Source of the DNA: Ypsolopha sequella
Lineage: Eukaryota; Arthropoda; Insecta; Lepidoptera; Ypsolophidae
Assembly: GCA_934047225.1 (NCBI GenBank)
Contig: OW203998.1
Location: forward strand, 18,119,280-18,183,279
DNA length: 64,000 bases
Direction of reading: 5' to 3'
The notes below the pieces were generated by a model. The model was not told the origin of the DNA. It made no database searches and worked only from the letters and a program-made list of their open reading frames with translations. This document shows, piece by piece, positions 1 to 9,794 of the stretch (its first letter is position 1; each line of letters starts with the position of its first letter). Made by a program: the position numbers and the translations under genes.

Positions 1-2208
1 GGTCCGAATCATACATAAGCTATCTTTCACATCGTTTGCTAGCTCACAAATTACGGACCAGTCATCGCTCACACTTTAATTCATTCATAGCTTTGCCTTT
101 TATCGATGTAATTCTATTTCGGACCACACGGTAAGAATGCAACATTTGCGGCTGATTCCATTCGGTCAGTATGGCAAGCGATCAGTTTTTCTACTTCTTG
201 GTAGAATTACGACTATGTTGTAAGCTATTTCATTTTAATATTTTAGTATTTTAAGTTTGACGTTTATAAATTCGTGACTTGAAAATGGCTCTTCGTTTTA
301 ATCTTAACTAAGTGTAATTTTCGATAATAAACCTTCAAAAGCGGCTTCACTGTACGAGGATTTCACGCACCCTACAGCTTTTTTGATAGGTATATCTGAT
401 GTAATTTTTATACAATAAATACAATTTATTATAATATTTAAACCTTATGTATTTTTTTTTATAAATAATGTTTATTTTTAGGGTTACCATCAATGTAAAA
501 GCGTTAAATAAAAATAAAAAAGTTAATTGAAACAATGTTTTTCGGTTGTCCATCTGTGTCAAAACTGTTTTTCCCAGAAACGTCTTGAGGTCAACTTGAA
601 ATGAATTACCAAGAAATGCTTTATCCTTCTGTAAAAATAAAAGGTTCTTGTTTAACACAATATGTTTGTCTAATGCGGCCTTTTTAATGTAAAGGAATCA
701 ATCTGAAAATCATAAATTTTCTAATTTGGAATAATACTTGTTAAATATGTTCGGAGGTTAAATTTGATTTTAAATTTTTTTCATACGTTACGCATGTAAT
801 GCCAAGTTTGTATATTACTTAAACATTTTCAAATCAATACTTATTTATTTGATTTTATTAATTTGAAGTTACGGAACATCGGGGCACGATTCCTACTCGG
901 ACTTGACTAGTATTTAGTGCCAATCATAGTACCAGAAACTTCGTTAGTAATAATAATACTTTTATTTTTCTATCTTAATTTCCATGAGCGGAACATAACG
1001 CCATTATTATTGATGCCGTCATCATTAAAGATTTTAAATGAAGCCATTTGTCAAAACTCGTTGTATTTTACTACAGAAGTATTTTATCGTGAACTTGAAA
1101 CAACAATATAAAAGAACTTACTTCTTTGATACTGGTTTCCATCACATCTCGTTTCACATGATTTAATCGCTGGCCTTTCCGCCCTAATTATCAAGAAATG
1201 AGTAGATGTGGGCGCCACTTTAAGGCGCCACTTGTTTGAAGCAGTGCATGTTTCAAAATTACGTATATTTTGTTCAACAAAAATAAAATATTGGAACACG
1301 TTGAAATAATTCCTGGAATGTATCGAAAGTCCGTAAAAATACACAAGTTCGTTGCGTAGCATTGCATTATATATCATGTACATCACTTACTACATCACGT
1401 CAAATTAATTGACACGTTGAAACTAGTTAAATTTAAAACAAGAACATACAACACATAAATACCATTTTGTTATAAGTATACTAGATAACAGGTTAAACTT
1501 TCGGAAGTCCTGCAGCGCAGAATAGAGTCAGCAGGTTAGGTTTGAAGTTATATGTGGCGAGTCGACCACCATAAATAACCTAGAATAGCTATTGAGAAAT
1601 AGGGGAGAGCGTTTTCCTATAAAACTGAGTTCCTGATTACTTCAAATCTGACGCATAAATGAATATGTTGAACAGGTTTATAAAAAACCCAACTCTAAGC
1701 TAACTCAATGAAACTTGGGAGTGGAACTGTGACAAAGAAATTAGACAGACTTTAATCTGTGAGATTATTTCAAGCCACGATCTTGACTGCGACCTATATG
1801 GTTTAAGCGGAAATGAGAATTCTGAGGGTTACTCGTAAGTATTGGCAAATACCTATTAGTTTAGGGCCTATCTCGCGACACAACTTTGCTCGAAATAAAA
1901 GCTATTTTTATCCGTAACGGCACGACTGTGTGAATATTTTACTTTTGCATGAAAATTACATGCATTTACGACTGATACCGGTACTGAGTATAATTTCTAC
2001 TCTTCATTATTCGGAATTTTTAAATTGTCGTGGGAGATTTAAAGATAGCTATTTATGAGGATATTATTACTTTTATTACACTTCAGATGTTTAACTTGGT
2101 TTTTTTTCGTTATAATTCAGTAGAAATTATTTGCCATGGTTAAGAATTACTACTATTTTATGAAAATATATATAATAAACTTATACTTAAAGATTTATAA
2201 TGGAGGAG
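1..2208. other. AT-rich sequence, no gene recognised
   Basis: Only short open frames occur here, the longest about 100 codons on the minus strand near 1084-1386, with no recognisable domain. A small motif at about 1210-1231 repeats GGCGCCAC on both sides of TTTAA. I see no tRNA, LINE or MITE signature in this stretch. Confidence 0.5.
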
Positions 2209-2280
2209 GAATTGGGTATTATATGTTTTTATAGCGAAATCCATCGCTTTGAATATGAAATCAATCAAAAATGAATATAA

Positions 2281-2466
2281 AATCAATCAGAAACAAATTT
2301 AAAAGCACAAATATTTTTGAAAAATCAATTCGTCGTTTCAGATACGAACCTTGGTAGCGCAGTCGGTAGCACGCCTGTCGTGTAAGCAGGAGGGCGCAGG
2401 TTCAAATCCTGGCCCAAAGAATTTATTCAAAAATATTTGTGTTTTCAAATTTGTTTCTGATTGATT
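2281..2466. repeat. Inverted arms enclosing the tRNA-like core
   Basis: The arm at 2281-2321 starts AATCAATCAGAAACAAATTT and is matched in reverse complement by 2426-2466, ending AAATTTGTTTCTGATTGATT. A transcript would place the tRNA-like fold in the loop of a roughly 40-bp stem. The same arrangement with shorter arms occurs at 17956-18221. Confidence 0.75.
2346..2420 (+). other. tRNA-like sequence (SINE head or tRNA pseudogene)
   Basis: A polymerase III A-box-like segment (TGGTAGCGCAGTCGG) and a B box (GGTTCAAATCC) are correctly spaced. A 5-bp anticodon stem can form (CCTGT with GCAGG, loop CGTGTAA), but position 33 is G instead of the near-universal T and the acceptor arm is poor. It is therefore more likely a tRNA-derived repeat than a working tRNA. 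A related core lies at 18104-18180. Confidence 0.6.
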
Positions 2467-2494
2467 GCAAGTTTGAAATGCACTCTAATAATAA

Positions 2495-2816
2495 TTTTAT
2501 TTTATTTTTTGTTTAATTAAAACATAGTATAAAAATTATTTTCGAAATATATTTCGGCCCACTTTGGGGCCGGCGTCAGTCGAATTAAAAACAGTAAATG
2601 ACATAAAATATATACAAACTTATAACTAATGATTTTAATAAATAATAATGTTTAATAAATAATAATTATTTATTAAAATCATTAGTTATAAGTTTGTATA
2701 TATTTTATGTCATTTACTGTTTTTAATTCGACTGACGCCGGCCCCAAAGTGGGCCGAAATATATTTCGAAAATAATTTTTATACTATGTTTTAATTAAAC
2801 AAAAAATAAAATAAAA
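2495..2816. repeat. Perfect palindrome, 152-bp arms, 18-base spacer
   Basis: Positions 2495-2646 are matched base for base in reverse complement by 2665-2816. The arms include a GC-rich block (GGCCCACTTTGGGGCCGGCG) in otherwise AT-rich sequence. It could be a foldback MITE or a recent inverted duplication. A diverged single-arm match (GATGCCGGCCCC) sits near 49779. Confidence 0.85.
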
Positions 2817-2833
2817 TAAGTGCTCTATGTAGC

Positions 2834-2854
2834 AATATATATATATATATATAT
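2834..2854. repeat. (AT)n microsatellite
   Basis: A short run of alternating A and T follows the palindrome. Confidence 0.8.
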
Positions 2855-3159
2855 TTATTTCTAATAATAATTAGAATTGGGTATTGTCCATTTCTCTTTC
2901 AATTTAACCGAATTTCTCTTTACTTGTACTTTCTATCACTTTACTGAAACAAATGTTATTTATACTATTTTTAAAATAAATACGGTTAAAAAGAATAGAC
3001 ATTTGTTATCCAAGTTTCTAAGTTTCTTGCTCTTATTCTCAATATGATTAATCTAAGTAGAACTCGCTAGTCTCTAACGTATTAATATTTATAGGTAGTT
3101 AATTTTTTGGTTATTATTATTTGTACCGTAAATATTTTATTGTATATACCCTCTATTAA

Positions 3160-3552
3160 CACTACAACACACGTGGGGTGAATATTCGCCCCTGACGAAT
3201 ATTTTTGATCATAACCTTTAAATTACACGTTATTAGACCGTGTTGACCAGTGTAATCCTAGTAAGGAAAACAACGGTTAAGATGATTAATGAAAAAAAAA
3301 ATCGGTACTAAAGAGGTAGATGTGTCTATTTATTGTCCCAGGGCATGCGATCGTACTGCTTCAAATTTCTGTGTAACATTTATGTTGCTTTAGCAACGAT
3401 GTAATCAACAATAAACAGCTACGTAATTATTTCCAAAACTCTTTTATTTTATAATTTTAAAATAAAACCCTTAACCCAGTAATGGAAGATACTCTGAATA
3501 TTCACTCCGAGCGAGTATTTTATAGGAAATTTAGGGCGCGTGTACTGTAGTG
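3160..3552. mobile_element. TTAA-flanked MITE, piggyBac-like
   Basis: The ends are inverted repeats: CACTACAACACACG at 3160 and the complement of CACTACAGTACACG ending at 3552. TTAA stands immediately outside both ends (3156-3159 and 3553-3556). A TTAA target duplication is the hallmark of piggyBac-type transposition. Subterminal GAATATTC motifs recur near both ends. The 393-bp body has no coding potential, so it must have been mobilised in trans. Confidence 0.65.
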
Positions 3553-3680
3553 TTAATGTTATTAGTTCATGTTAATATTCTAGTAAATATAAGACCAAAA
3601 TGTTTATTACATCTGTTTTAATTTTTTTTAAATTTAATTGTAGGTTACAATACACATGTAATAAAATAATGTACTTACAC

Positions 3681-3946
3681 GTATAAATAATTTATATCGA
3701 TTACCATCGAAATATCACGTTATAACTTTCAAATTCTATTTATTTTGAGACTAAAGTAGTGTTGCTACCGTAAAATATTATTAAAAAAATAAAAGTGATG
3801 TCGGTACTACCTATACTGTATAAATAATTTATATTGATTCTCATCGAAATATCACGTTATAACTTTCAAATTCTATTTATTTTGAGACCAATGTAGTGAT
3901 GCTACTGTAAAATATTGTTACAAAAATAAAAGTGACGTTGGTACTA
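3681..3946. repeat. 137-bp tandem duplication, two copies
   Basis: The unit beginning GTATAAATAATTTATAT at 3681 recurs at 3818 with about 10% divergence. Both copies run to a GGTACTA motif. The pair sits directly upstream of the 44-bp minisatellite. Confidence 0.8.
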
Positions 3947-3964
3947 AGTTAATGAAGGATTTTG

Positions 3965-4540
3965 AATCCCCGCTAATAGCCCAAATGTAAAATTACTATG
4001 ACCAAGTTAATCCCCGCTAATAGCCCAAATGTAAAATTACTATGACCAAGTTAATCCCCGCTAATAGCCCAAATGTAAAATTACTATGACCAAGTTAATC
4101 CCCGCTAATAGCCCAAATGTAAAATTACTATGACCAAGTTAATCCCCGCTAATAGCCCAAATGTAAAATTACTATGACCAAGTTAATCCCCGCTAATAGC
4201 CCAAATGTAAAATTACTATGACCAAGTTAATTCCCGCTAATAGCCCAAATGTAAAATTACTATGACCAAGTTAATCCCCGCTAATAGCCCAAATGTAAAA
4301 TTACTATGACCAAGTTAATCCCCGCTAATAGCCCAAATGTAAAATTACTATGACCAAGTTAATCCCCGCTAATAGCCCAAATGTAAAATTACTATGACCA
4401 AGTTAATCCCCGCTAATAGCCCAAATGTAAAATTACTATGACCAAGTTAATCCCCGCTAATAGCCCAAATGTAAAATTACTATGACCAAGTTAATCCCCG
4501 CTAATAGCCCAAATGTAAAATTACTATGACCAAGTTAATC
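3965..4540. repeat. 44-bp minisatellite, 13 copies
   Basis: Thirteen head-to-tail units contain CCCCGCTAATAGCCCAAATG and end ACCAAGT. The CCCC motif recurs every 44 bases from 3968 to 4496. The only difference I see between internal units is one C-to-T at about 4232. The homogeneity points to recent expansion or conversion. There is no spacer variation, so it is not a CRISPR array. Confidence 0.97.
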
Positions 4541-4861
4541 TTGCCAGATTATGCAAATGGATTGGTTTCGAGTGCCTATTTAAGTTTGAATAGAGCGTTA
4601 CAATTATCCCTGGCTTTCAAATTAAAGTTCAAAACCGAAACTCGTCGGTTACGGCGCCATTTAAACTAGAACTAACGACGGTAAAGGTGCGTTCATATGA
4701 AAAGGAAACAAAAATTTATTGAGAAATTGATGTTGGATAGCGATATTAGTATTATAGTTTTCAGTCTAGCTCTTGCCCGTATTATAGTCTAGCTCTTGCC
4801 CGCGAATTCGTGTTTATATCGTTTTTATGACTGACTTTATAAGTAAAAAATGAGAAATAAC
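4541..4861. other. Spacer with a short duplication
   Basis: The only structure seen is a direct repeat of GTCTAGCTCTTGCCCG near 4765 and 4786. No gene is recognised. Confidence 0.4.
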
Positions 4862-4985
4862 CAAAGTGTCAGATGTTAGAAGTGACAGATATCAATACTG
4901 ACATAAGTCAAAAGTGACAGACGTCAAATGTGACAGATGTCAAACGAAAGTAACAGATGTAAATAATGACAGATGTCAAGAGTGA
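4862..4985. repeat. Degenerate short repeats around TGACAGATGTCA
   Basis: Six or seven spaced variants of GTGACAGATGTCAA occur in about 120 bases. TGACAG is the core site of TALE-class homeodomain proteins, but microsatellite-like drift is the simpler explanation. Confidence 0.5.
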
Positions 4986-5021
4986 AATATGACAATAAAA
5001 AAAATATATAAATAAATATAT

Positions 5022-5112
5022 CGTCACGACAAGAATCCCCGAAGGGGTGTCAGAGGTGTTCCGAGTGTGAACTGTGAAATGCAAGTCACAGTCCAGACTC
5101 GATACACTTGCG
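5022..5112 (-). mobile_element. SINE 3' fragment
   Basis: The reverse complement matches the 3' third of the SINEs at 28285-28640 and 49938-50275, including the GACTGTGA..TGCATTTCACAGT segment and the CTCTGACACC..CGGGGATT end. The head is missing. Confidence 0.7.
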
Positions 5113-5261
5113 TTTAACCCGGTATTATAGAAAATAACTATTACAAAAAAAGTAGTAAATACGTGTCAAATAAAACGTATATTTTCTACTACATATTGAC
5201 ATCAACTCAACACCTGAAACAACACTGGGCAAAAAAAAACTAATTCTAACCCTTCTCACCA

Positions 5262-5495
5262 GTGTGCCCCAGCCTTCGTCCTTCATCAAATTGTGAGAAG
5301 TGGCGTGCTTGGAACAGTTTTGTGAATGAAATGCCCCGTAATTGCCCTCTGGGCTATTACGTCCAGGTAGATGAACCTTGCAGGTTTAAAGGTTGTGAAG
5401 GACGTCCCGGTGGTGTTCGGAAAAGAGATTTGAACCTCCTTGGGGTGCAATTTGGCGCACTTCCAGTGGTTGTAGCTTGTATTCTTGTAACGTAG
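5262..5495 (+). other. Unidentified short open frame, possibly a transposase remnant
   Basis: A 77-codon frame of near-balanced base composition stands out from its AT-rich surroundings. It contains W..FV..MPRNC, then VDE and FKG. This faintly recalls the conserved 'VDEQ..FRG' block of piggyBac-family transposases, but the similarity is weak and it ends without other motifs. The antisense frame over 5286-5555 is also open, so composition alone could explain both. Confidence 0.2.
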
Positions 5496-5499
5496 GAGT

Positions 5500-6595
5500 A
5501 AATGCCTCTGGAGAAACAGCTTTTCTTCGTCTAAACATAGACATAATTCAGCCACAAAATCATATTTGATTTTTTATTACCGACAATGTGATTTTTTTCT
5601 CATTAGAACACAAAAATATTTTGAAACAAATGGCATTTAAGTTTATTTTGCGATTTTTGGCTAAATTACGGTTGTCTAGGGGATAAGTTTGTCCCTTGAA
5701 TTACTTTGAAAAATCCGGTGGTGAAAAATCCCCTCGTTGACACTCTAAATTGCTGAAAGTCATGAAAATGTTGTAATATTATTTTACATGACTCTTATAT
5801 GATTTAATCATCTGATACGCAACAAACAGATATTTAGTAATAGTTAAGAACTTAGAATAAGTTTTTCGTAAATTTAGTAGCTCTTTTTAAATATAAATAA
5901 AGTAAGTAAGTAATTATTATTTCAAGCCACCATACTTATTATAATATTACACAAAATGGTAACTTAAAAACTTAACTTAAACAATAATAAAAGATGTACG
6001 TACTAAAATAAATTAAAATAATTATAAAGCTTATATTATTAATAAAAATAACAATAAGAATTAAAAAAAAAAAAATACTGTTAGTTTAATCTATTTGATG
6101 GCAAGAAAAGGGTATTATTTCAGCATATTGCTGTAAAACATTTCGCTTTGCAGCACTGGTTTTCGAATAATGCCCAAATGGGAATGACTTACGGAAGCCA
6201 GTTTGCGTTAGCCTCATTCAAAAGAAAAAAAGGAGCAAAAGTTTTTTAACATAGGTGATAGCTGGCTCTTAAGGGGCAGGTAGCCACCAACGACCTTGAG
6301 TTGACCTGTGTTGGTATATCGACAGAAACTTATATTGAAATAACGTTCATAATAGCGTGCAGCGTCACTAGGTCTCCGGATAGCACAATTTTCTTTTTTA
6401 CATAGACACGAAGGACGGAAAAAAAATCTATATATGATTTTTCGAAGCAATATTTTCCTTGCAAGTACCATACAAATACCATCAGTGTAATGGTGGTGTG
6501 GTTTCGAGTAATAACCGTATTTATTTAATTTTAATCTAAAAACAGCTTGAATTTGAACAATATTTTAATGATGTTTCTTTAACGCGAGAATAATT
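5500..6595. other. No gene; probable decayed LINE tail near 5860-5915
   Basis: The segment ending AATAAAGTAAGTAAGTAA (about 5895-5912) resembles a LINE 3' end with a TAAG tail. The rest is AT-rich without recognisable signatures. The minus-strand frame at 6214-6471 has no domain. Confidence 0.35.
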
Positions 6596-6599
6596 TCCA

Positions 6600-6698
6600 T
6601 GAGAAAGAGAAAGAGGTGTGTCAGGATCTTAGCAGATGGAAAGCAGAGACTGCTTACCCTTCTGGGAGACAGGCGTAAGTATATGTATGTATGTAATT
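6600..6698 (+). mobile_element. LINE 3'-end remnant with TATG tail
   Basis: The segment GAAAGAGGTGTGTCAGGATC, then CTGCTTACCCTTCTGGGAGA and a TATGTATGTATG tail, resembles sequences at 27890-28040 and 43300-43440. The three seem to share the terminal coding and tail region of one LINE family. Only the last roughly 100 bases survive here. Confidence 0.45.
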
Positions 6699-7007
6699 TC
6701 CGTAAATGAAGTTGTTCCTTATATATTTTTTTTCATAATTATTAAATATAACATTAAAGGGAAATAACTTTTTCGATAGAGTAATTTTTGGATGACGCTA
6801 GGAAGAGGCGCCTTAAACAAACTTTTACTAAAAATAAAAAGCAAAGTGATGGAATTTTCTTCTCATATTTCGAGGCCGGCCTTCTTATAAAAACTTTTAA
6901 TTGCAATGAGTTCAAAGGGACACAACTTATAAAAAATATAAAATGGAAGACATGATAGATTGTTGCTTCAGAGTTATAAACTTACAAGTTAAAAGTACGA
7001 CGTTTAA

Positions 7008-7482
7008 GCCGCGTCCAGACTAGCTGTAACGTAACGTGTAATGTAACATGCAATGTAACATTTCCCGTACAATTTAGTGTGTTCGCGAACAACTACGTTC
7101 CTATTACGTGCATTTGTAGCGCGCACGCAGCGATCCGTCAATTGTCGGTTTTTTGGACGAACACAAAGGAGGCGCGCAGTGAGCTTTGGGCGGGTATTTG
7201 CAGCAGAGGTGCGCGCCGCACACAAATATACATACTTCTTGAACTTTATATAGAAATTAATAAAATGGAAGATGATGATGAAGGCTGGGACGCCGAGAAA
7301 GTCTGTATTTAGTCTCTCTCTACAAACAAAAGTGCGCACTATAGGATCTAAAAAAATTAAAAATACGCACGATGACTTGCGGGAACGGGTGTTTGTAAGA
7401 AATGCGTCCAAGATGACAGACCGTCCGTAACGTAACATGTATGTTAACTTGCATGTTACGTTACAGCTAGTCTGGACGCGCC
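7008..7482. mobile_element. TTAA-flanked MITE with 31-bp terminal inverted repeats
   Basis: The left end GCCGCGTCCAGACTAGCTGT matches the complement of the right end, which ends GCTAGTCTGGACGCGCC, over about 31 bp with two mismatches. TTAA lies just outside each end (7004-7007 and 7483-7486), consistent with piggyBac-type insertion. The interior is GC-richer than its surroundings and holds a short acidic frame from an ATG at 7265 (MEDDDEGWDAEKVCI, stop at 7310). That frame could be the surviving start of a transposase gene in an internally deleted element. Confidence 0.75.
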
Positions 7483-7624
7483 TTAAGAAGAGGGACGATT
7501 GTTACTTTGAGAGTACTGGTACGGCACTTTGGAAGTGTATTATTCTAATACACATCATAACGCAATAAAATAGCACTACGTGAAATTTGATAAAGTAAAT
7601 TGCAGTTTTTTTTTCATTTAATTA

Positions 7625-7724
7625 ATGTTTGCGTCAACGCACCCAATTTATGTTTGCATCAAAGCACCCGTTTATGTTTGCATCACCGCCCCCAATTTAT
7701 GTTTGCATCAACGCACCCAATTTC
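7625..7724. repeat. 25-bp minisatellite, four copies
   Basis: Variants of ATGTTTGCATCAACGCACCC start at 7625, 7650, 7674 and 7699. Confidence 0.85.
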
Positions 7725-7916
7725 AGGTTAATTCCTAAGTAAATTATACGGCAGAAAGTAGACAACCATACTTTGCTGTAAGCGAATCCGCTATATGACG
7801 AAAACTGAAATAAGAAATATTTTTTTAATTTATAATAAAAAAAGAAATTAATATTGATAAAATTAACTCTTACCAATATCGTTATTGTACAAAAAAAACC
7901 TTTGGCATTTTTAAAA

Positions 7917-8153
7917 ATGGAACCCCATCTTACATTGGGTGATAATTCCGGGTATATCATTGATAAGGTTGATACTAAATTTTACCATAAAAATAATCAA
8001 AACATATTTTATTATGTTACTAAAGTTTCTGATAGCAATAAGTGTATTTTTTCCAATTTTTTCCTTTTACTAATATTGGTATATGTATTCATAATGATAC
8101 TATTCATAATTATTTTGTTTTGTAATAATATTTATTATTTTTTTAATTTTTAA
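7917..8153 (+). other. Unidentified 78-codon open frame with hydrophobic C terminus
   Basis: From an ATG at 7917 the frame encodes a polar first half and a roughly 30-residue hydrophobic segment near the C terminus, like a tail-anchored membrane protein. The hydrophobic part is T-rich and such runs arise by chance in AT-rich DNA. I do not recognise it and regard it as probably non-coding. Confidence 0.15.
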
Positions 8154-8267
8154 TGTGTATTTGGAACATTTTTAAATATATTTTTACAAATATTTATTTA
8201 TTTTATTTGATATGTAATTCAGTAAATTTATGTGGACTAGTATTTAGTTGTTATTTTTTTTTAACTC

Positions 8268-8632
8268 AACAGTTTTTAGGGTTCCGTACCCAAAAGGTAA
8301 CCAACGGCACCCTATTACTAAGACTCCGCTGTCCGTCTGTATGTCCGTTTGTCTGTCCGTCTGTCTGTTCGTCTGTCTGTCCGTCTGTCTGTCCATCTGT
8401 CCATCTGTTACCAGGCTGTATCTCATTTACCGTGATAGTTAGACAGACAGAAATTTTCACAGATGATATATTTCTGTTGCCGCTAAAACAACAAATACTA
8501 AAAAACAGAATAAAATAAATATTTAAGGGGGCTTCCATACAACAGACGTGTTTTTTTGCCGTTTTTATAGATAATGGTACGGAACTCTTCGTGCGCGAGT
8601 CCGACTCGCACATGGCCGGTTTTTTGTCTTTA
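8268..8632 (+). mobile_element. Interspersed repeat with CTGT/CCGT microsatellite
   Basis: It begins near GGGTTCCGTACCC, carries a run of GTCTGTCCGT-type repeats (about 8330-8408), continues through ACCAGGCTGTATCTCAT, and ends GAGTCCGACTCGCACATGGC. GGTTCCGTACC near the start is complementary to GGTACGGAAC near 8577. A reverse-strand fragment of its 3' part lies at 35200-35255. I recognise the style as a common moth interspersed repeat but cannot name the class. Open frames across the microsatellite on both strands are artefacts. Confidence 0.7.
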
Positions 8633-8689
8633 TGTGCACTTATGAAATACTCACTTTTTGTTTAATCGACTCTATCACCAAGGGTTTTC

Positions 8690-8806
8690 TGGTAGAAATC
8701 TCTTTCAAAGATTAGCTCACCTTTTGCTTAAAATTTAGTATTACTGATACTTGTAATAAGTTTTATGCTTGTGTGCAATAAAGAATTTTGAATTGAATTG
8801 AATTCA
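8690..8806 (+). mobile_element. LINE 3' tail, (TTGAA)n
   Basis: GTGTGCAATAAAGAATTTTG is followed by repeats of AATTG, a polyadenylation-like signal plus short-repeat tail typical of CR1/Jockey-type LINEs. No coding part survives. Confidence 0.55.
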
Positions 8807-8809
8807 ATT

Positions 8810-9754
8810 ATCTGATGCAAATCTGAAAAATAAAAATAAAATAGTAATAATAACAGAACTGGTAAATTTTGTTCAATAAACGGAAACCAACGAGATACTT
8901 TATCAATTTATGAAAGAAAAACAGGTTTTCAATCATTACCAGATTGGGACGAGAAACATCAAGAAATACAAATATTAACTCATTCAAATTTATATTTTAC
9001 GATAATTAACTTTGATTATGAGGTTGAATTTCGTTTAAGGAGTCAATTGTGGACTTAACATCAGTAAGAAACCAATATTTCAGTTAAAATGTAAGTATTT
9101 TGTACCCAACAAAAGACTTAGTTCAAATTTATTTGTACCTAAATAAATACATACTTATTTGAAGTGAATTAATTTATTATTTTTGTATTTTACATATAAT
9201 ATATACACGCATGATTCTCAGAGAGAGAAGAAGAGACCATAGATGACAGCTTCTATGATCCCCTTTGCTTCTTTCTTTTATCACACCTCCTTTTTTAGCT
9301 CACCAGTTTTGCCTCTGTCAGATTAATCATCGAATCATTCAAAATATTTTGCTCCGGATGCTTTTGATTTGGCACTTATTCAGTTTCGTTCACCGTTAGT
9401 AAGTATTTTAGGAATTTGTTCGGCTTTGTTCTATCGTAGCTCCGTCGTTCTACCGTTCACTTGCCCATTATGTATTTCTTTCGGCATTATTTTTTTACCT
9501 ATCCTCTTTATACACCCAAACCACTGATTAATTTATTTTTACCTTAGTCACTTCACAGGCCGTAACAATCCCTTATATTATCTATGTCGATATTTACCAG
9601 TACACTCTATCATTCAACCTCAAGTTCTGGTTTCGGTTGTTTCTTTTTCTTTTATTGGTTTCCATCTGAGAGTATAGTTCTGTATGTTTTCTAATAAACT
9701 TGCAAGACTCAAGTATGTAGATGGATGTAAGGGTCAGTATTTGGTAATTTACAA
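8810..9754. other. AT-rich, no gene recognised
   Basis: No open frame or repeat signature that I can support. Confidence 0.45.
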
Positions 9755-9791
9755 ACAAATGGTTTCCTTTTTTCTACAGGAAACCATTTGT
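9755..9791. repeat. Perfect 13-bp hairpin
   Basis: ACAAATGGTTTCC (9755-9767) and GGAAACCATTTGT (9779-9791) flank an 11-base T-rich loop. A similar small hairpin at about 10181-10214 is built on AAAGGTATACC. Confidence 0.8.
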
Positions 9792-9794
9792 TCG

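Larger units (their letters stand above)
2221..2873 (+). mobile_element. Composite insertion: tRNA-in-hairpin element plus palindrome, flanked by a 12-bp direct repeat
   Basis: The 12-bp sequence GAATTGGGTATT occurs at 2209-2220 and again at 2874-2885, so it looks like a target-site duplication. Inside, the left end carries GCGAAATCCATCGC, whose reverse complement marks the right end of related copies near 18265-18293 and 44583-44626. Then come inverted arms (2281-2321 and 2426-2466) around a tRNA-like core, and finally a perfect palindrome at 2495-2816. The right terminus expected from the related copies is missing, probably lost to the palindrome insertion. Family assignment is unknown. Confidence 0.55.

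Noticed and set aside
1084..1386. 100-codon minus-strand gene
   Set aside because: No recognisable domain, ordinary AT-rich composition, and no supporting context.
2346..2420. Functional host tRNA gene
   Set aside because: G at position 33, poor acceptor pairing, and location inside repeat arms shared with another locus point to a tRNA-derived repeat.
3965..4540. CRISPR array
   Set aside because: Units abut at exactly 44 bp with no variable spacers, and the context is eukaryotic. It is a minisatellite.
8244..8613. Overlapping open frames on both strands
   Set aside because: They are produced by the CTGT/CCGT microsatellite, which lacks stops in several frames. The protein would be a low-complexity repeat.
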